NCBI RefSeq assembly: GCF_000424265.1
Contig: NZ_AUJO01000013.1
Location: forward strand, 1 to 64,000
DNA from: Butyrivibrio sp. WCD3002
GTDB taxonomy: Bacteria; Bacillota; Clostridia; Lachnospirales; Lachnospiraceae
DNA: 64,000 nt
Direction of reading: 5' to 3'
In this document: positions 15,282 to 25,283 of the stretch, piece after piece
Layout of the letters: the number at the start of each line of letters is the position of its first letter
How positions within the stretch are numbered: the first letter of the stretch is position 1
Translations under genes and position numbers: made by a program
Notes under the pieces: generated by a model
Told to the model about the DNA's origin: nothing
The model's input: only the letters and a program-made list of their open reading frames with translations
Database searches by the model: none

Positions 15282-16676
15282 TTATCTTTTCTTTTCCGGA
15301 TATTTCTCATAAAAATCTTTTTTCTCATCCAGCATCTGCTTATGAGAATCTCTAAGGGCAGCTCTGATATCTCCGGCTCCGTCGTCGGCACACCAGCCTA
15401 TGGAAAGATGAACACCCTCCGGATCACTTCCAAGCTCTCTTAGCTTTCCTATCTTTTCTTCGAATTTCTCTTTGCTTACTCCCTCCGCAACCACAGAGAA
15501 TTCCTCTCCTGCTGAGCGGAAAACCTGAGATTCCTTGAATATGCTCCTAAAAATCTCACCTGCCTTGGCAAGCGCCTCATTACCTGCATCATGACCATCC
15601 TCTGCGTTAAGCGCTTTAAGTCCGTTCATGGCGCATATTGCAACTCCAAAAGGAGCCTTCTGATATTTTAATCTGGCATCCAATTCATCAACCACTCTGT
15701 TCATGGCAGCTCTGTTTCGAACGCCTGTAAGCATATCAAGGCTTGTAAGCCATTCAAGTCTCTTTAAGAACTCGCTGTTAGCCATTTCAGATGCAAGGAA
15801 AAGAGCCATAAGCTTGGCTGTTTCTTTTATTTCACTTTCTCTCTCCGCATCAAAACTGCTGATAATAAGATATCCCTTTGTCTGCTGCTCATGGGAAAGA
15901 GGAACAAGGCACACATTGCTTGCGCCTTCTGTTTTAAGAAGGTTAGCCCACTTATCGGGAATTCTACTGTTGTTTTCAATTTCGCTCATATCCCTGATTA
16001 TGAAGCTGTTACTGTCACCAATGATCTCATCCCAGGCTTCAACTATTTCAAAAGGAACCTCACTGAAAAGCTGCTCTGCTGCAATGGATCCATCTCTGAT
16101 GCTCTGTCCTATGATCTCCGCCATCTTTTTCTCGTTATCTGCAGAAACGACACAAACAGAAACAGCGTCTGCAAAATTTCGAAGATCATCCAATACTTCG
16201 TTGAGGTTAGCCTTAAAATCTGCACCTTTTTTAAGGCTTACGCTGGTTTTCATAACAAAGCCTGCGACAATGGGAGATATAGCGGAAAACTTATCCGGCT
16301 GCATCTCTTCGTCTAATCCATATATGAACTGGCAATAGCCAGTTTTTCCATCTGATGAAGGTTTTAGTGGAAGAATAAGATTCTCAGACCATCCGCCATA
16401 GAGCTCCGTGGTGTCGATATACGTATGAAAACGCTCACCTTCGAAGGCAGATTTAAAGCACATGTCGTCAAACTCTGCTTCCTGTCTGATAAATTTGGTA
16501 TATAGTTCGCCCTCTGTGTTTTCTCCTGTCATGCTGAATTTGTCATTAGCTGCAACAATCCTGATTTCTCCGCAGGTTCCATCAGGATTCTTCTCAACAC
16601 TCATAACTGCACATGGATCAACACAGCTCTCAGCTATTATCTTAAGCTTTTCATAATCCGGATTATTGGAGCTCAT
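15282..16676 (-). CDS. GAF plus degenerate GGDEF domain protein
   Basis: A 464-aa soluble protein. Residues 1-130 look like a PAS-type sensory domain, 150-300 like a GAF domain, and 305-464 like a GGDEF domain. The GGDEF signature is AGEEF (389-393), and the usual metal-binding Asp of the first GGDEF motif is Ala349 (CAMNGLK instead of FDxNGLK). The glycine and glutamate are partly conserved, but loss of the Asp argues against diguanylate cyclase activity. It more likely binds GTP or c-di-GMP, or works through protein contacts. It precedes the MglB-like gene in the same direction with a 33-base gap, so both may be co-regulated, linking sugar sensing to signalling. No membrane helix is seen. 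Confidence 0.75.
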   Translation of the reverse strand: MSSNNPDYEKLKIIAESCVDPCAVMSVEKNPDGTCGEIRIVAANDKFSMTGENTEGELYTKFIRQEAEFDDMCFKSAFEGERFHTYIDTTELYGGWSENLILPLKPSSDGKTGYCQFIYGLDEEMQPDKFSAISPIVAGFVMKTSVSLKKGADFKANLNEVLDDLRNFADAVSVCVVSADNEKKMAEIIGQSIRDGSIAAEQLFSEVPFEIVEAWDEIIGDSNSFIIRDMSEIENNSRIPDKWANLLKTEGASNVCLVPLSHEQQTKGYLIISSFDAERESEIKETAKLMALFLASEMANSEFLKRLEWLTSLDMLTGVRNRAAMNRVVDELDARLKYQKAPFGVAICAMNGLKALNAEDGHDAGNEALAKAGEIFRSIFKESQVFRSAGEEFSVVAEGVSKEKFEEKIGKLRELGSDPEGVHLSIGWCADDGAGDIRAALRDSHKQMLDEKKDFYEKYPEKKR

Positions 16677-16810
16677 TCTGCACCTCCTGGGCGGTCTGAT
16701 AGATATTATTATTCTATCATAATTTGCATTATAGAAATAAAAATACGATAAACTGAGTATTTAATTTATCTAAATAATCCCGAGAGTCACTGTTTCTGCG
16801 GAAACTTAGG

Positions 16811-17935
16811 TTATGCTGTATACTTTCTTCCCTTTTGCCAGGTATTATCCAAAAAGACGATAAGTGGCTTTGTGCAAATGTTATAGATAATATAAATCAC
16901 AAAGCCTGCCACGTAAATTCCTGCCGCCGAAATAAGCATGGAAATAACAAGGAGCACAGGGCTTCCCGAAGCAAAAAACTCGATATTGCAAAGAGGAAGG
17001 AACCTTACATGTACCAGATACACAGTAAAGGATGCTGCTGAAAGTGTATTGATAACCTTGGTGTTTTCGATTTTCATATTCCTGAAAATAAGGAAAATAA
17101 GCACCGCTTCTATGATCACAAGAGGATTATCGTAGTTCCAGGCTATCGTTTCAAAAACGTTCTTTTTAAGAACAAGCTTATCAAAGTATGTCCAGAGGAT
17201 GATAAGCACCGCATCGATGCAAAACCAGATAAGAAGCTTTGAAGTCTTAAGCTCAATTGATGCTCCCGCCGCGCCATTTTTATCCATGTCCCTGAGAGAG
17301 CACCCAATAAGATACATAAATACAAAAATCACAATGGTATATCCTGACTGGGAACCGGTCGCTCCAACAGTGCTAAGGCCGTTCATCGACCTTCCGGATA
17401 CAGCTCTTGCGACCTCAAGAAGTGTAGGATAAACCGAGAAAACGATGAGCATAAGTGTCAGAAGTCTCTTTTTCCCTGCCGAATCAAGGCTTTTCCATAC
17501 AAGATTTATATAGGGCGAAAAAATATAGAGCGCCGCATAAATAAATACAAACCAGTTTACGGACATGAAGAATGATAAAAAAACATCAATATTAAATCCG
17601 CCGCCATTTGCCAATACCGATATTCCAAAGAAAACAAGGCCCAATATCAAAACCTGCAAAATGAGTTCTACAGGCTTTAGCAGATCTCTCTTGTTATTGT
17701 CAGCAAGAAAATATCCTGAAATAAGTACGAAGACATTAACCGCACAGATAGAAAGCGTCTCAAATAAAACCATGATGAACTCATTTACGCTGCCGGATGC
17801 CGCAAAGCCAAATCCACCGCCGATGGAAGCGTTATTGTAATGGAGCCACACTACTCCGCTGGCTGCAAGGATTCTCAATAATTCAATATTTGATTGTCTA
17901 CTTTTACGATCCGCCACGTTTGGTGCTCCTATCAT
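16811..17935 (-). CDS. Acyltransferase 3 family membrane protein
   Basis: A 374-aa integral membrane protein with about ten helices. It starts with RQSNIELLRILAASGVVWLHY, the family hallmark in which the conserved His lies in the first helix. Family members O-acetylate or succinylate cell-surface glycans, peptidoglycan or lipids (OatA, WecH, ExoZ). No SGNH esterase domain is attached, so it transfers acyl groups from inside the membrane. It is monocistronic, and nothing nearby identifies the glycan. Confidence 0.85.
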   Translation of the reverse strand: MIGAPNVADRKSRQSNIELLRILAASGVVWLHYNNASIGGGFGFAASGSVNEFIMVLFETLSICAVNVFVLISGYFLADNNKRDLLKPVELILQVLILGLVFFGISVLANGGGFNIDVFLSFFMSVNWFVFIYAALYIFSPYINLVWKSLDSAGKKRLLTLMLIVFSVYPTLLEVARAVSGRSMNGLSTVGATGSQSGYTIVIFVFMYLIGCSLRDMDKNGAAGASIELKTSKLLIWFCIDAVLIILWTYFDKLVLKKNVFETIAWNYDNPLVIIEAVLIFLIFRNMKIENTKVINTLSAASFTVYLVHVRFLPLCNIEFFASGSPVLLVISMLISAAGIYVAGFVIYIIYNICTKPLIVFLDNTWQKGRKYTA

Positions 17936-18039
17936 AGCTGTTTTGTTTCTAAATAAATCTTTAACGATTTATCAAACCTAATTATATATCTTTTCGCGCA
18001 CGTTAGTCTATCGTGCTTTTTAATCATATTTACAGTACA

Positions 18040-18072
18040 AAAAATCCCCGGAAGAGATAACTCTTCCGAGGA
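18040..18072 (-). terminator. Terminator of the chvE-mmsA-mmsB operon
   Basis: In the minus-strand RNA, TCCTCGGAAGAG pairs with CTCTTCCGGGGA around a TTAT loop and is followed by six U residues. Confidence 0.92.
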
Positions 18073-18098
18073 TAATATGCTTAAAACAATTATTTTTC

Positions 18099-19289
18099 TT
18101 AGTTCTTTGCGATCATCTTTCCGCCGCGCTTTGATACTACGTCGAAGATAACGGCTGCAAGAAGAACGACACCTTTAACCACCTTCTGCATGTTGGCATC
18201 AACGCCCATAAGTGACATACCAAGGTTGATAACACCCATGAGAACCGCACCAACGATAACTCCGGGAACTGTACCGATTCCGCCGTAAGCAGATGCTCCA
18301 CCGATGAAGCAGGAACCGATAGCGTCCATCTCATAGTTCTGGCCGTATGTAGGCTGAGCTGATGTAAGACGTGCGATTGTGATCATACCTGCAAGTGCTG
18401 CAAGGAAGCCCATGTTTGTGTAAGCAAGGAAGTAAACCTTGTTTGTGTTGATACCTGAAAGCTTTGTAGCCTTCTCGTTACCACCTACTGCGTAGAAGTA
18501 ACGTCCAACTGTTGTGTTGTTTGTGATGTAGCCATAAACAAGGACTACGATCATAACCCAGATAAGAACTGTAGGAATACCCTTGTGCTGTGCAAGCTTG
18601 TAAGCAAAGAGAATGATTACAGCTGAGATAGCAATTGTCTTTGCAAGGAATCCTGCGAAGTTTTCCACTTCATAGTTATTCTTTGTTCTCTTAACACGTC
18701 CTGATACTCTGAGGATTACATAGATTGCTGTTGCAAGGATACCACCAAAGAGACATGTAAGGTTAAGTGCACCGTTTCCGAAGATGTCATGTACATAGCA
18801 GTCTGCACCGCCACCGAACAGGTTTACAAATGATGTCTTATCCTTGATGGAAACTGTTAGTCCGTTAAGTACTACGTTTGAGATACCTCTGAATGCAAGC
18901 ATTCCTGCCAGTGTTACGATGAAAGGAGGAATTCTTACAAATGCGATCCAGAATCCCTGGAAAGCACCGATTGCTGTACCGATGAGGATCATGCAAAGAA
19001 TTGCAAGCGGGATCGGCACATTGAGGTTAACCATAAGTGTTGCACCTACAGCACCTACAAAGCAGACAACTGATCCAACTGAAAGATCGATGTTACCACC
19101 GGTTAAGATACACAGTAACATACCTGTTGCAAGTACGAATACGTATGCGTTCTGTGAAATCAGGTTACTTACGTTCATAGGCAGAAGAATTGCTCCGCCT
19201 GTTCTCCATGAGAAGAATGCTACTACTATGAGAAGAACAATTATCATAGTATTTTTCTTTAAAAAGCCAAGTACTTGGTTCTTATCCAT
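18099..19289 (-). CDS. mmsB: Multiple-monosaccharide ABC transporter permease
   Basis: A 396-aa membrane permease of the CUT2 (ribose/xylose/galactose) class with about ten helices. Motifs include [19 protein letters not shown], the family signature, and [19 protein letters not shown] near the end. An inserted loop of about 50 residues in the middle, and the length, fit XylH/MmsB rather than RbsC/MglC. The start overlaps the ATPase stop by 8 bases. It pairs with MmsA and ChvE; expected substrates are xylose, glucose, arabinose or galactose. Confidence 0.88.
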   Translation of the reverse strand: MDKNQVLGFLKKNTMIIVLLIVVAFFSWRTGGAILLPMNVSNLISQNAYVFVLATGMLLCILTGGNIDLSVGSVVCFVGAVGATLMVNLNVPIPLAILCMILIGTAIGAFQGFWIAFVRIPPFIVTLAGMLAFRGISNVVLNGLTVSIKDKTSFVNLFGGGADCYVHDIFGNGALNLTCLFGGILATAIYVILRVSGRVKRTKNNYEVENFAGFLAKTIAISAVIILFAYKLAQHKGIPTVLIWVMIVVLVYGYITNNTTVGRYFYAVGGNEKATKLSGINTNKVYFLAYTNMGFLAALAGMITIARLTSAQPTYGQNYEMDAIGSCFIGGASAYGGIGTVPGVIVGAVLMGVINLGMSLMGVDANMQKVVKGVVLLAAVIFDVVSKRGGKMIAKN

Positions 19290-20838
19290 TGTTTACCTCC
19301 TTATTTCCGGATGACTGTAATATCTTAGTCATTATCTTTTCCTGTGTTGCTTCTTTGCCATCGAGCTCTCCAACTATCCTACCCTCGTTCATGACATAAA
19401 CTCTGTCACACATTCCCAGAATTTCCGGAAGCTCTGAAGATATCATAATAACTGATTTACCTTCAGCTACGAGCTGATTGATAATGCAGTAGATCTCATA
19501 TTTAGCGCCGACATCGATACCTCTTGTAGGCTCATCAAGTATGAGAATATCGGGATCCGCAAACATCCACTTTGCAAGAAGAACCTTCTGCTGGTTACCA
19601 CCTGAGAGGTTGCCAACGTTCTGTTCAACTGTGGGTGCTTTGGTCTTAAGCTTTTCTTTGTAATCAACAGCAACCTTATACTCTTTATCTTTATCGATGA
19701 TCTTGTGGCTGCTGACTGCATCAAGATTAGCAAGTGTTGTATTTATCTTGATAGGATTGGAAAGGATAAGTCCGTTACCCTTTCTGTCCTCAGTAACGTA
19801 AGCAAGCTTGTGCTTGATCGCATCCTGAACAGTGTTCAGATGAACTTCCTGTCCCTTGATGAATACCTGTCCTGAGATGTTCTCGCCATAGCTCTTTCCG
19901 AATACGCTCATTGCAAGCTCAGTTCTTCCTGCGCCCATGAGTCCGGAAATACCAAGAACTTCACCTTTCTTTACCTTGATGCTTACGTTATTAACGATTT
20001 TTCTCTCATTATATAAAGGATGGTAAACATTCCAGTTCTTTACTTCCATCATGATCTCTTCGCCAACGTGATGCTCTCTCTTCGGGAAACGATCGGAAAG
20101 TTCACGTCCAACCATGCCCTTGATGATTCTGTCTTCCGAGAAGTCATCTACGCCTTTAGTAAGAGTTTCGATTGTAGAACCATCTCGGATGACTGTTATC
20201 TTATCAGCTACATAAGAAATCTCATTGAGCTTATGAGAAATGATGATTGAAGTAAGATTGCGCTCCGCTTTCAGCTTGAGAAGCAGATCAAGAAGTGCTT
20301 TTGAATCTGTCTCGTTAAGCGAAGAAGTAGGCTCGTCAAGGATAAGCAGTCTGGCATCCTTTGAAAGTGCCTTTGCTATCTCAACAAGCTGCTGTTTACC
20401 AACACCAATATCCTTAATCAGTGTCTGTGTACTGTCTTTAAGTCCGACAATATCCAGATATTTACGAGCAAGTGAACTGGTCTCGTTCCAGTTGATCTTA
20501 AATTTGGTTCCCCGTTCGTTTCCAAGGAACATATTTTCAGCGATTGTCATGTAAGGAATAAGTGCAAGCTCCTGGTGTATGATAACAATACCCTTAGCTT
20601 CACTGTCCTTAATATCGTTGAACTTACAAACCTCAGAATCGTATTTGATATCCCCTTCATAGGTTCCGTACGGATAAATACCGCTAAGTACGTTCATCAG
20701 TGTGGACTTACCAGCGCCATTCTCACCAACAAGCGCATGAATCTCGCCCTCTTCCACCTGAAGATTTACGTTATCCAGAGCTTTAACACCGGGGAAGGTT
20801 TTGGTGATATTTTTCATTTCCAATAATATCTTCGCCAA
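19282..20838 (-). CDS. mmsA: Multiple-monosaccharide ABC transporter ATP-binding protein (double ATPase)
   Basis: A 518-aa tandem ABC ATPase. The first half has Walker [10 protein letters not shown] and Walker [12 protein letters not shown]. The second half has the weaker [10 protein letters not shown]-loop, [35 protein letters not shown] and the H-loop replaced by ISSELPE, all normal for the CUT2 family (XylG/MglA/MmsA). Cytoplasmic, working with MmsB. It follows chvE after a 114-base gap that contains a strong hairpin without a clear U tract. The SD GGAGGGGTAATC lies in front of ATG 20838. Confidence 0.9.
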   Translation of the reverse strand: MAKILLEMKNITKTFPGVKALDNVNLQVEEGEIHALVGENGAGKSTLMNVLSGIYPYGTYEGDIKYDSEVCKFNDIKDSEAKGIVIIHQELALIPYMTIAENMFLGNERGTKFKINWNETSSLARKYLDIVGLKDSTQTLIKDIGVGKQQLVEIAKALSKDARLLILDEPTSSLNETDSKALLDLLLKLKAERNLTSIIISHKLNEISYVADKITVIRDGSTIETLTKGVDDFSEDRIIKGMVGRELSDRFPKREHHVGEEIMMEVKNWNVYHPLYNERKIVNNVSIKVKKGEVLGISGLMGAGRTELAMSVFGKSYGENISGQVFIKGQEVHLNTVQDAIKHKLAYVTEDRKGNGLILSNPIKINTTLANLDAVSSHKIIDKDKEYKVAVDYKEKLKTKAPTVEQNVGNLSGGNQQKVLLAKWMFADPDILILDEPTRGIDVGAKYEIYCIINQLVAEGKSVIMISSELPEILGMCDRVYVMNEGRIVGELDGKEATQEKIMTKILQSSGNKEVNNG

Positions 20839-20902
20839 GATTACCCCTCCTTTTACACAATAGGTTAATAATTTTTACTGGTTTAAAAGTTTTTCATACA
20901 AT

Positions 20903-20927
20903 GGGCGGGTCTAAAGTAGGCCCGCCC
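20903..20927 (-). other. GC-rich hairpin between chvE and mmsA
   Basis: GGGCGGG and CCCGCCC enclose an 11-base loop. On the minus strand no U run follows, so it is probably not a full terminator. Such hairpins after a binding-protein gene commonly protect its mRNA 3' end and allow more binding protein than ATPase. Confidence 0.6.
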
Positions 20928-20952
20928 TATAAGTATTTTGTTTTAGATTAGC

Positions 20953-22161
20953 TTACTGAAGCTGATCCTCTGTGTAATAACCGGAGTCGATAAGGAGCTC
21001 TTTGTAGTTATTTACATCAGCGAATACGGGCTCGCAAAGGTATGAAGGAATAACACCTGTGCCGTTGTCATATGTCTCTGTATCGTTTACAGGAGCTTCT
21101 GAGCCCTTCATGATAGCGTCAACCATCTCAACTGTCTTAGCTGCAAGATCACGAGTATCCTTGAAGATAGACATTGACTGCTTGCCTGCGATCATGTTCT
21201 TAACGTTAGCTACGTCACAGTCCTGACCTGTGATGATCGGCCAATCACCTGTGTAGTTAGCTTCAAGTGAGTTTGTAGCACCGAGTGCTGTAGAGTCGTT
21301 TGAGCAAAGAACTGCATCAAGCTTTGTTCCGTCAGCATAGTTTGCAGAAATGATAGCATCCATTCTTGACTGTGCTGTCTCTGTTGCCCAGTTAGCTGTT
21401 GCAACGTCGTCGAACTCAACCTGTCCGGACTTAACTACAAGCTTGCCCTCGTCGATGTAAGGCTTAAGAACGTCCATAGCACCGCCGTAGAAGAATCTTG
21501 CATTGTTGTCACCGGGGTCACCTGTGAAGATCTCAAGGTTGTAAGGGCCATCTGTGTTGTCAAGATCAAGCTGATCTCTGATGTACTCACCCTGCTTTGT
21601 TCCAACCATGTAGTTATCGAATGTAGCATAGTAGCTAACAGCGTCAGAGTTCATGATAAGACGGTCATAAGCGATAACAGAAACGCCTGCTTCCTTAGCC
21701 TGCTCAAGAACTGTTCCAAGTGAATCACCATCGATAGAAGCGATTACAAGAACCTGTGCGCCTGAGCTGATCATGTTCTCAATCTGAGAAACCTGAGTAG
21801 CGATATCGTTTGATGCATACTGAAGATCTACTTCATAACCTGCATCCTTGAGCTGCTGCTCCATGTTTGCACCATCCTGGTTCCATCTCTGAAGGTCCTT
21901 AGTGGGCATTGCCACACCAACCTTGCCGCCGCCTGCAGCTGTGTCCTCTGTAGCTGTCTCTTCAGTAGCTGTCTCTTCAGTAGCTGTCTCCTCTGTAGCA
22001 GCTTCCTCAGTTGTCTCTTCTGCAGCAGGAGCTTCTGTAGCTGTCTCCTCAGCTGCGCCTGTGTCAGTTGTTGCCGGAGCTGAGCTTCCGCCGCCGCATC
22101 CTACGAGCATTGAAGCTGCCATAGCAACTGAAAGAAAAGTACCTAAAAGTTTTCTCTTCAT
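20953..22161 (-). CDS. chvE: Multiple-monosaccharide ABC transporter binding protein
   Basis: A 402-aa lipoprotein (lipobox LVGC, Cys22). A linker of repeated TEETA units at residues 40-70 follows, then a ChvE/XylF-type sugar-binding fold. The fold starts KVGVAMPTKDLQRWNQDGANM, with DLQRWNQD forming part of the sugar pocket. It continues with VIAYDRLIMN, TGDPGDNNARFF and TGQDCDVANVKNM, ending in ELLIDSGYYTEDQLQ, as ChvE proteins do. The TEETA repeats are nearly perfect in DNA and may vary in number between strains. Downstream are its ATPase and permease; upstream are a second binding protein and a two-component system that may sense the same sugars. Confidence 0.9.
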   Translation of the reverse strand: MKRKLLGTFLSVAMAASMLVGCGGGSSAPATTDTGAAEETATEAPAAEETTEEAATEETATEETATEETATEDTAAGGGKVGVAMPTKDLQRWNQDGANMEQQLKDAGYEVDLQYASNDIATQVSQIENMISSGAQVLVIASIDGDSLGTVLEQAKEAGVSVIAYDRLIMNSDAVSYYATFDNYMVGTKQGEYIRDQLDLDNTDGPYNLEIFTGDPGDNNARFFYGGAMDVLKPYIDEGKLVVKSGQVEFDDVATANWATETAQSRMDAIISANYADGTKLDAVLCSNDSTALGATNSLEANYTGDWPIITGQDCDVANVKNMIAGKQSMSIFKDTRDLAAKTVEMVDAIMKGSEAPVNDTETYDNGTGVIPSYLCEPVFADVNNYKELLIDSGYYTEDQLQ

Positions 22162-22296
22162 TTTGTTTCCCTCCCTATGAGAAATTATGAAAAATTTTAC
22201 GGAATTTGTTTTCCGTTCCTTACAGTAAACAATCTATCATAAAAGCATTAGGAATAATTTACGACATTCTTCAAATTTTTATCATGGAGTGAAATA

Positions 22297-22342
22297 AAAA
22301 ATCGATTGTGCTAGCATTTTTTTGCTATAAACAATCGATTTA
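22297..22342 (-). terminator. Terminator between the second binding protein and chvE
   Basis: In the minus-strand RNA, AAATCGATTGT pairs with ACAATCGATTT and is followed by U residues; the inner part forms a further TAGCA/TGCTA stem. It separates the sensory genes from the transporter operon. Confidence 0.85.
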
Positions 22343-22418
22343 TTATAAAAATGTGCTATAGTTTACGGTTTTGCGTATTCTATAAAAGTGGCAAAACGCC
22401 CACAAACACTGGATTTAT

Positions 22419-23522
22419 TTAGTTTTCAGGCATCTTTCCGGGAACGTTTAAGTAAACATCCTCTTTCAAATGGAATCCGCTCTTAATTATTACATCATTC
22501 ATATTGTCAGCAGTTACGCTTACCGGCTGTATTTTCAGGTACGGTATAGTGTTACTCCCATCGTTAATTGTTGAGATTTCGCATCCCTCAGACTCAAGGC
22601 TTTCTGCATCAAGCTCTTCGCCATTTGCAAGCTTTACTGCGCATATAGCCGCTGTCTGTGCCAGCTTCTCAATAGGCTTATAAACTGTCATAAGCTGGGT
22701 TCCTTCAACGATTCTCTGGCAGGCCTCAAGGTCTGCATCCTGTCCGACTACAAGCTTTCTGCCTGCAAGTCTTTTCTCTGAAAGTGCCCTGAGGGTGTGG
22801 CTTGCAAGATCATCATTGCCGCACATTATGGCATCACATCTGATTATGGTACTTATATTATTGTAGACATAATCACCGGCAAGCTCTGCCTTCCAGCCAT
22901 CTGCATAGGTTTTATCTATGATTTCGTTACCTGCTTCCTCCATGACTGCTTCAAAGCCTGTTTCCACCATGGGAACATTGGTATCATTGGGAGATCCGCA
23001 GATCATTACCACCTTTTTGTCTGTAAGACCTGCATCCACAAGAGCCTGTCCCATGAGCTCGCCGACCATTTCGTTATCAAAGGATATATACAGATCAGTT
23101 CCTGCATCAGCGATCATTCTGTCATAGGCTATGACCTTGATACCTGCGTCCTGTGCTTTTTTTACTGCATCCTTCATATGAATAGAATCTATGGCAACTA
23201 TTACGATTACGTCCATTCCCTTTTTAATGAAGTAATCAATCTGCTTTTTTTGCTCATCCACATCACCGCCGGCAATCTGGATATTTACCTCTGCTCCAAG
23301 CTCCTTTGCCATTGACACAAAGACGTCTCTGTCCCTTTGCCATCTCTCGATTACAAAGGAATCAAAGCACATTCCGATCTGAATTTTTTTCTCTTCTGTC
23401 TCGCTCTCGTTCTTGCTACTGTTATTTTCCTGACTGCAGCCTGATAAGCTGCTTGCTGCTAGTGTGGCAATAACAAGGCATGATGCAAATCTCTTTAGTA
23501 ATGTTTTGTAAAAATGCTTCAT
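22419..23522 (-). CDS. Second XylF/ChvE-like sugar-binding lipoprotein
   Basis: A 367-aa lipoprotein. The signal peptide ends in LSGC (Cys29), followed by a short Ser/Asn/Glu linker. The fold begins IQIGMCFDSFVIERWQRDRD and continues with KVIAYDRMIADAGTDLYISF, CGSPNDTNVP and VVGQDADLEAC, all of the XylF/ChvE family. It lies 86 bases downstream of the response-regulator gene and is the last gene before a terminator. It may be a sensory or second-affinity binding protein rather than the main transport component. Two binding proteins of one subfamily on either side of a terminator suggest separate expression levels. Confidence 0.85.
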   Translation of the reverse strand: MKHFYKTLLKRFASCLVIATLAASSLSGCSQENNSSKNESETEEKKIQIGMCFDSFVIERWQRDRDVFVSMAKELGAEVNIQIAGGDVDEQKKQIDYFIKKGMDVIVIVAIDSIHMKDAVKKAQDAGIKVIAYDRMIADAGTDLYISFDNEMVGELMGQALVDAGLTDKKVVMICGSPNDTNVPMVETGFEAVMEEAGNEIIDKTYADGWKAELAGDYVYNNISTIIRCDAIMCGNDDLASHTLRALSEKRLAGRKLVVGQDADLEACQRIVEGTQLMTVYKPIEKLAQTAAICAVKLANGEELDAESLESEGCEISTINDGSNTIPYLKIQPVSVTADNMNDVIIKSGFHLKEDVYLNVPGKMPEN

Positions 23523-23607
23523 CGTTTAAGTCCGTCCCGGATTTTTTTAATATAAGATAGGAATCCGCAAATTTATAGTTTTCCGTCTTTCTGAGAAAAA
23601 CAGGATT

Positions 23608-25209
23608 CTATGCTATTGGATTCTCTTTGTACTCTGTAGGTGTGACTCCCACATTTTTCTTAAAGCTTCTGCTAAAGTAGTTGGGGTCGGTATAACCGCA
23701 CATTGAGCAGATTTCCTTCATGGAGTAGTCTGAGTTTTTAAGGAGCTCTTTTGCCTTATCCATGCGTATGTTGGTGAGATATTCAATAAAGCTCACGCCG
23801 CTCTCTTCCTTAAATATCTTACTGAAATAGTAGGGAGAGATGTTGACTACCTTGGATACGTCATCAAGTGATATGTCGCTTGCGTATTTCTCTTCGATGT
23901 AGCGCTTGGCTGTTTTGATGATATCCGTGGATTTTTCCTCGCGCCTGTTGGCTATGTCGTGGCAGGCGGAGGTGATTTTTTCCAAAAACCACTCTCGTAG
24001 CGCTTCCGGCGTATCAAGGTCCATTATCTCAGGCAGATAGCTGTTTCTTGAAGAATATCTGTAGGTCTGGCCTCCGCTTTTGTACATTATATGCTCTGCA
24101 TAAAGCGAAAACTCCAGTACCTTAAGTCTCATGGCCATGATGTCGCCTTCTTCCGCCATCTTAACCATCCAGTCAGAATATTTACCGGCTATTGTGAGTG
24201 CACTGTTCACATCTCCCTTTCCAACAGCCTCAAACAATGGCTTTTCAAGGTCGCTTGGATAATCCTCCTCGTAGGCAGGACTAAGTGGCAGATCGTCTGC
24301 ATGGGCCACTCCTCCTGTTGTGGCAATGAGTGCATTAAGCGCATCTCTGTAGGAATCGCCAAGCTCCCTTAAAGGTTTAACCCCGCCTATTCCTATGCGG
24401 AAGTTTACGTCTGTCTTTTTTCTTAAGTACCTTACAAGGTCTCTTGCCCTTTCGATGAGGGAACTTCTCTCATCAAGCTCCATCTTTGTCTTTTCATAGG
24501 GGATAAGGACAGCGATCTTATTAGCCATTACGTTACCGATCTTGCAGTCAAAAAATTCCTTTACGGCTTCTCTTATCTCCTGGTATTTTCCGGAAATTTT
24601 AACTGAGCTTCCGACTGCGTTGGTCATGTGATTTCCTTCCTGGGTATCACCGCTTACGATAGCCAGCATATATCCATAATTTTCCTCAATTCCAAGGATT
24701 GTTCTGTAGCTGTCGACATCCTCTTCAAACTGTTCCTTTAAAAGGATGTCGTAGATAAGTCCGTTCTCTATTATGGGCTCTACTGTCTCAAGCTTTTCCT
24801 TAATAAGAAGCTCGTTACTGCGCTTTTCTCTCTCCGAGTCGATCTGCACCATGGCCTTTTTGATAACTGTTATGATCTTCATGCGATCCATAGGCTTATT
24901 GATATATTCGAGAACCCCGAGCTTTATGGCTTCTTTTGCATAGTCAAATTTGTCATAGGCGGACATTACTATGAAAACAGTATTCGCTGAAAACTGCTTT
25001 ATCTCCTTCATGGCATCGATACCATTTATGCCGGGCATGTGGATATCCATGATGGCGATGTCAGGCCTGAAGCGCTCTGCCAGTTCTATTACGCTTCTTC
25101 CTGTTTTGGCAAACTCCACCTGGCAGGTATCACCAAATTCCTTCTCTATTATAAATTTCAGAGAATCAATTACGATTCCTTCATCATCCGCAAGCATGAT
25201 TCGATACAT
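23608..25209 (-). CDS. YesN-type response regulator with AraC DNA-binding domain
   Basis: A 533-aa two-component regulator. The receiver domain occupies residues 1-120 with the acidic pocket ADDE and the phosphorylation site IAIMDIHMPG (Asp55). A middle region of about 280 residues follows, as in YesN-type regulators, and the C-terminal 100 residues contain two helix-turn-helix motifs of AraC type. These include ISPYYFSKIFKEESGVSFIE and ICSMCGYTDPNYFSRSFKKN. It is encoded after its kinase. By analogy with clostridial YesN and XylR systems it should activate the chvE-mmsAB operon in response to sugar. Confidence 0.92.
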   Translation of the reverse strand: MYRIMLADDEGIVIDSLKFIIEKEFGDTCQVEFAKTGRSVIELAERFRPDIAIMDIHMPGINGIDAMKEIKQFSANTVFIVMSAYDKFDYAKEAIKLGVLEYINKPMDRMKIITVIKKAMVQIDSEREKRSNELLIKEKLETVEPIIENGLIYDILLKEQFEEDVDSYRTILGIEENYGYMLAIVSGDTQEGNHMTNAVGSSVKISGKYQEIREAVKEFFDCKIGNVMANKIAVLIPYEKTKMELDERSSLIERARDLVRYLRKKTDVNFRIGIGGVKPLRELGDSYRDALNALIATTGGVAHADDLPLSPAYEEDYPSDLEKPLFEAVGKGDVNSALTIAGKYSDWMVKMAEEGDIMAMRLKVLEFSLYAEHIMYKSGGQTYRYSSRNSYLPEIMDLDTPEALREWFLEKITSACHDIANRREEKSTDIIKTAKRYIEEKYASDISLDDVSKVVNISPYYFSKIFKEESGVSFIEYLTNIRMDKAKELLKNSDYSMKEICSMCGYTDPNYFSRSFKKNVGVTPTEYKENPIA

Positions 25210-25283
25210 GGCTTACTCCTCTTTTCTTAAAAGATAATTCTGTTTTGAATATCCCAATACTCCGGCAGATGTATTGATCAAGA

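Noticed and set aside
20903-20927. Hairpin between chvE and mmsA as terminator
   Set aside because: Strong stem but no U run; more likely an mRNA-stability element.
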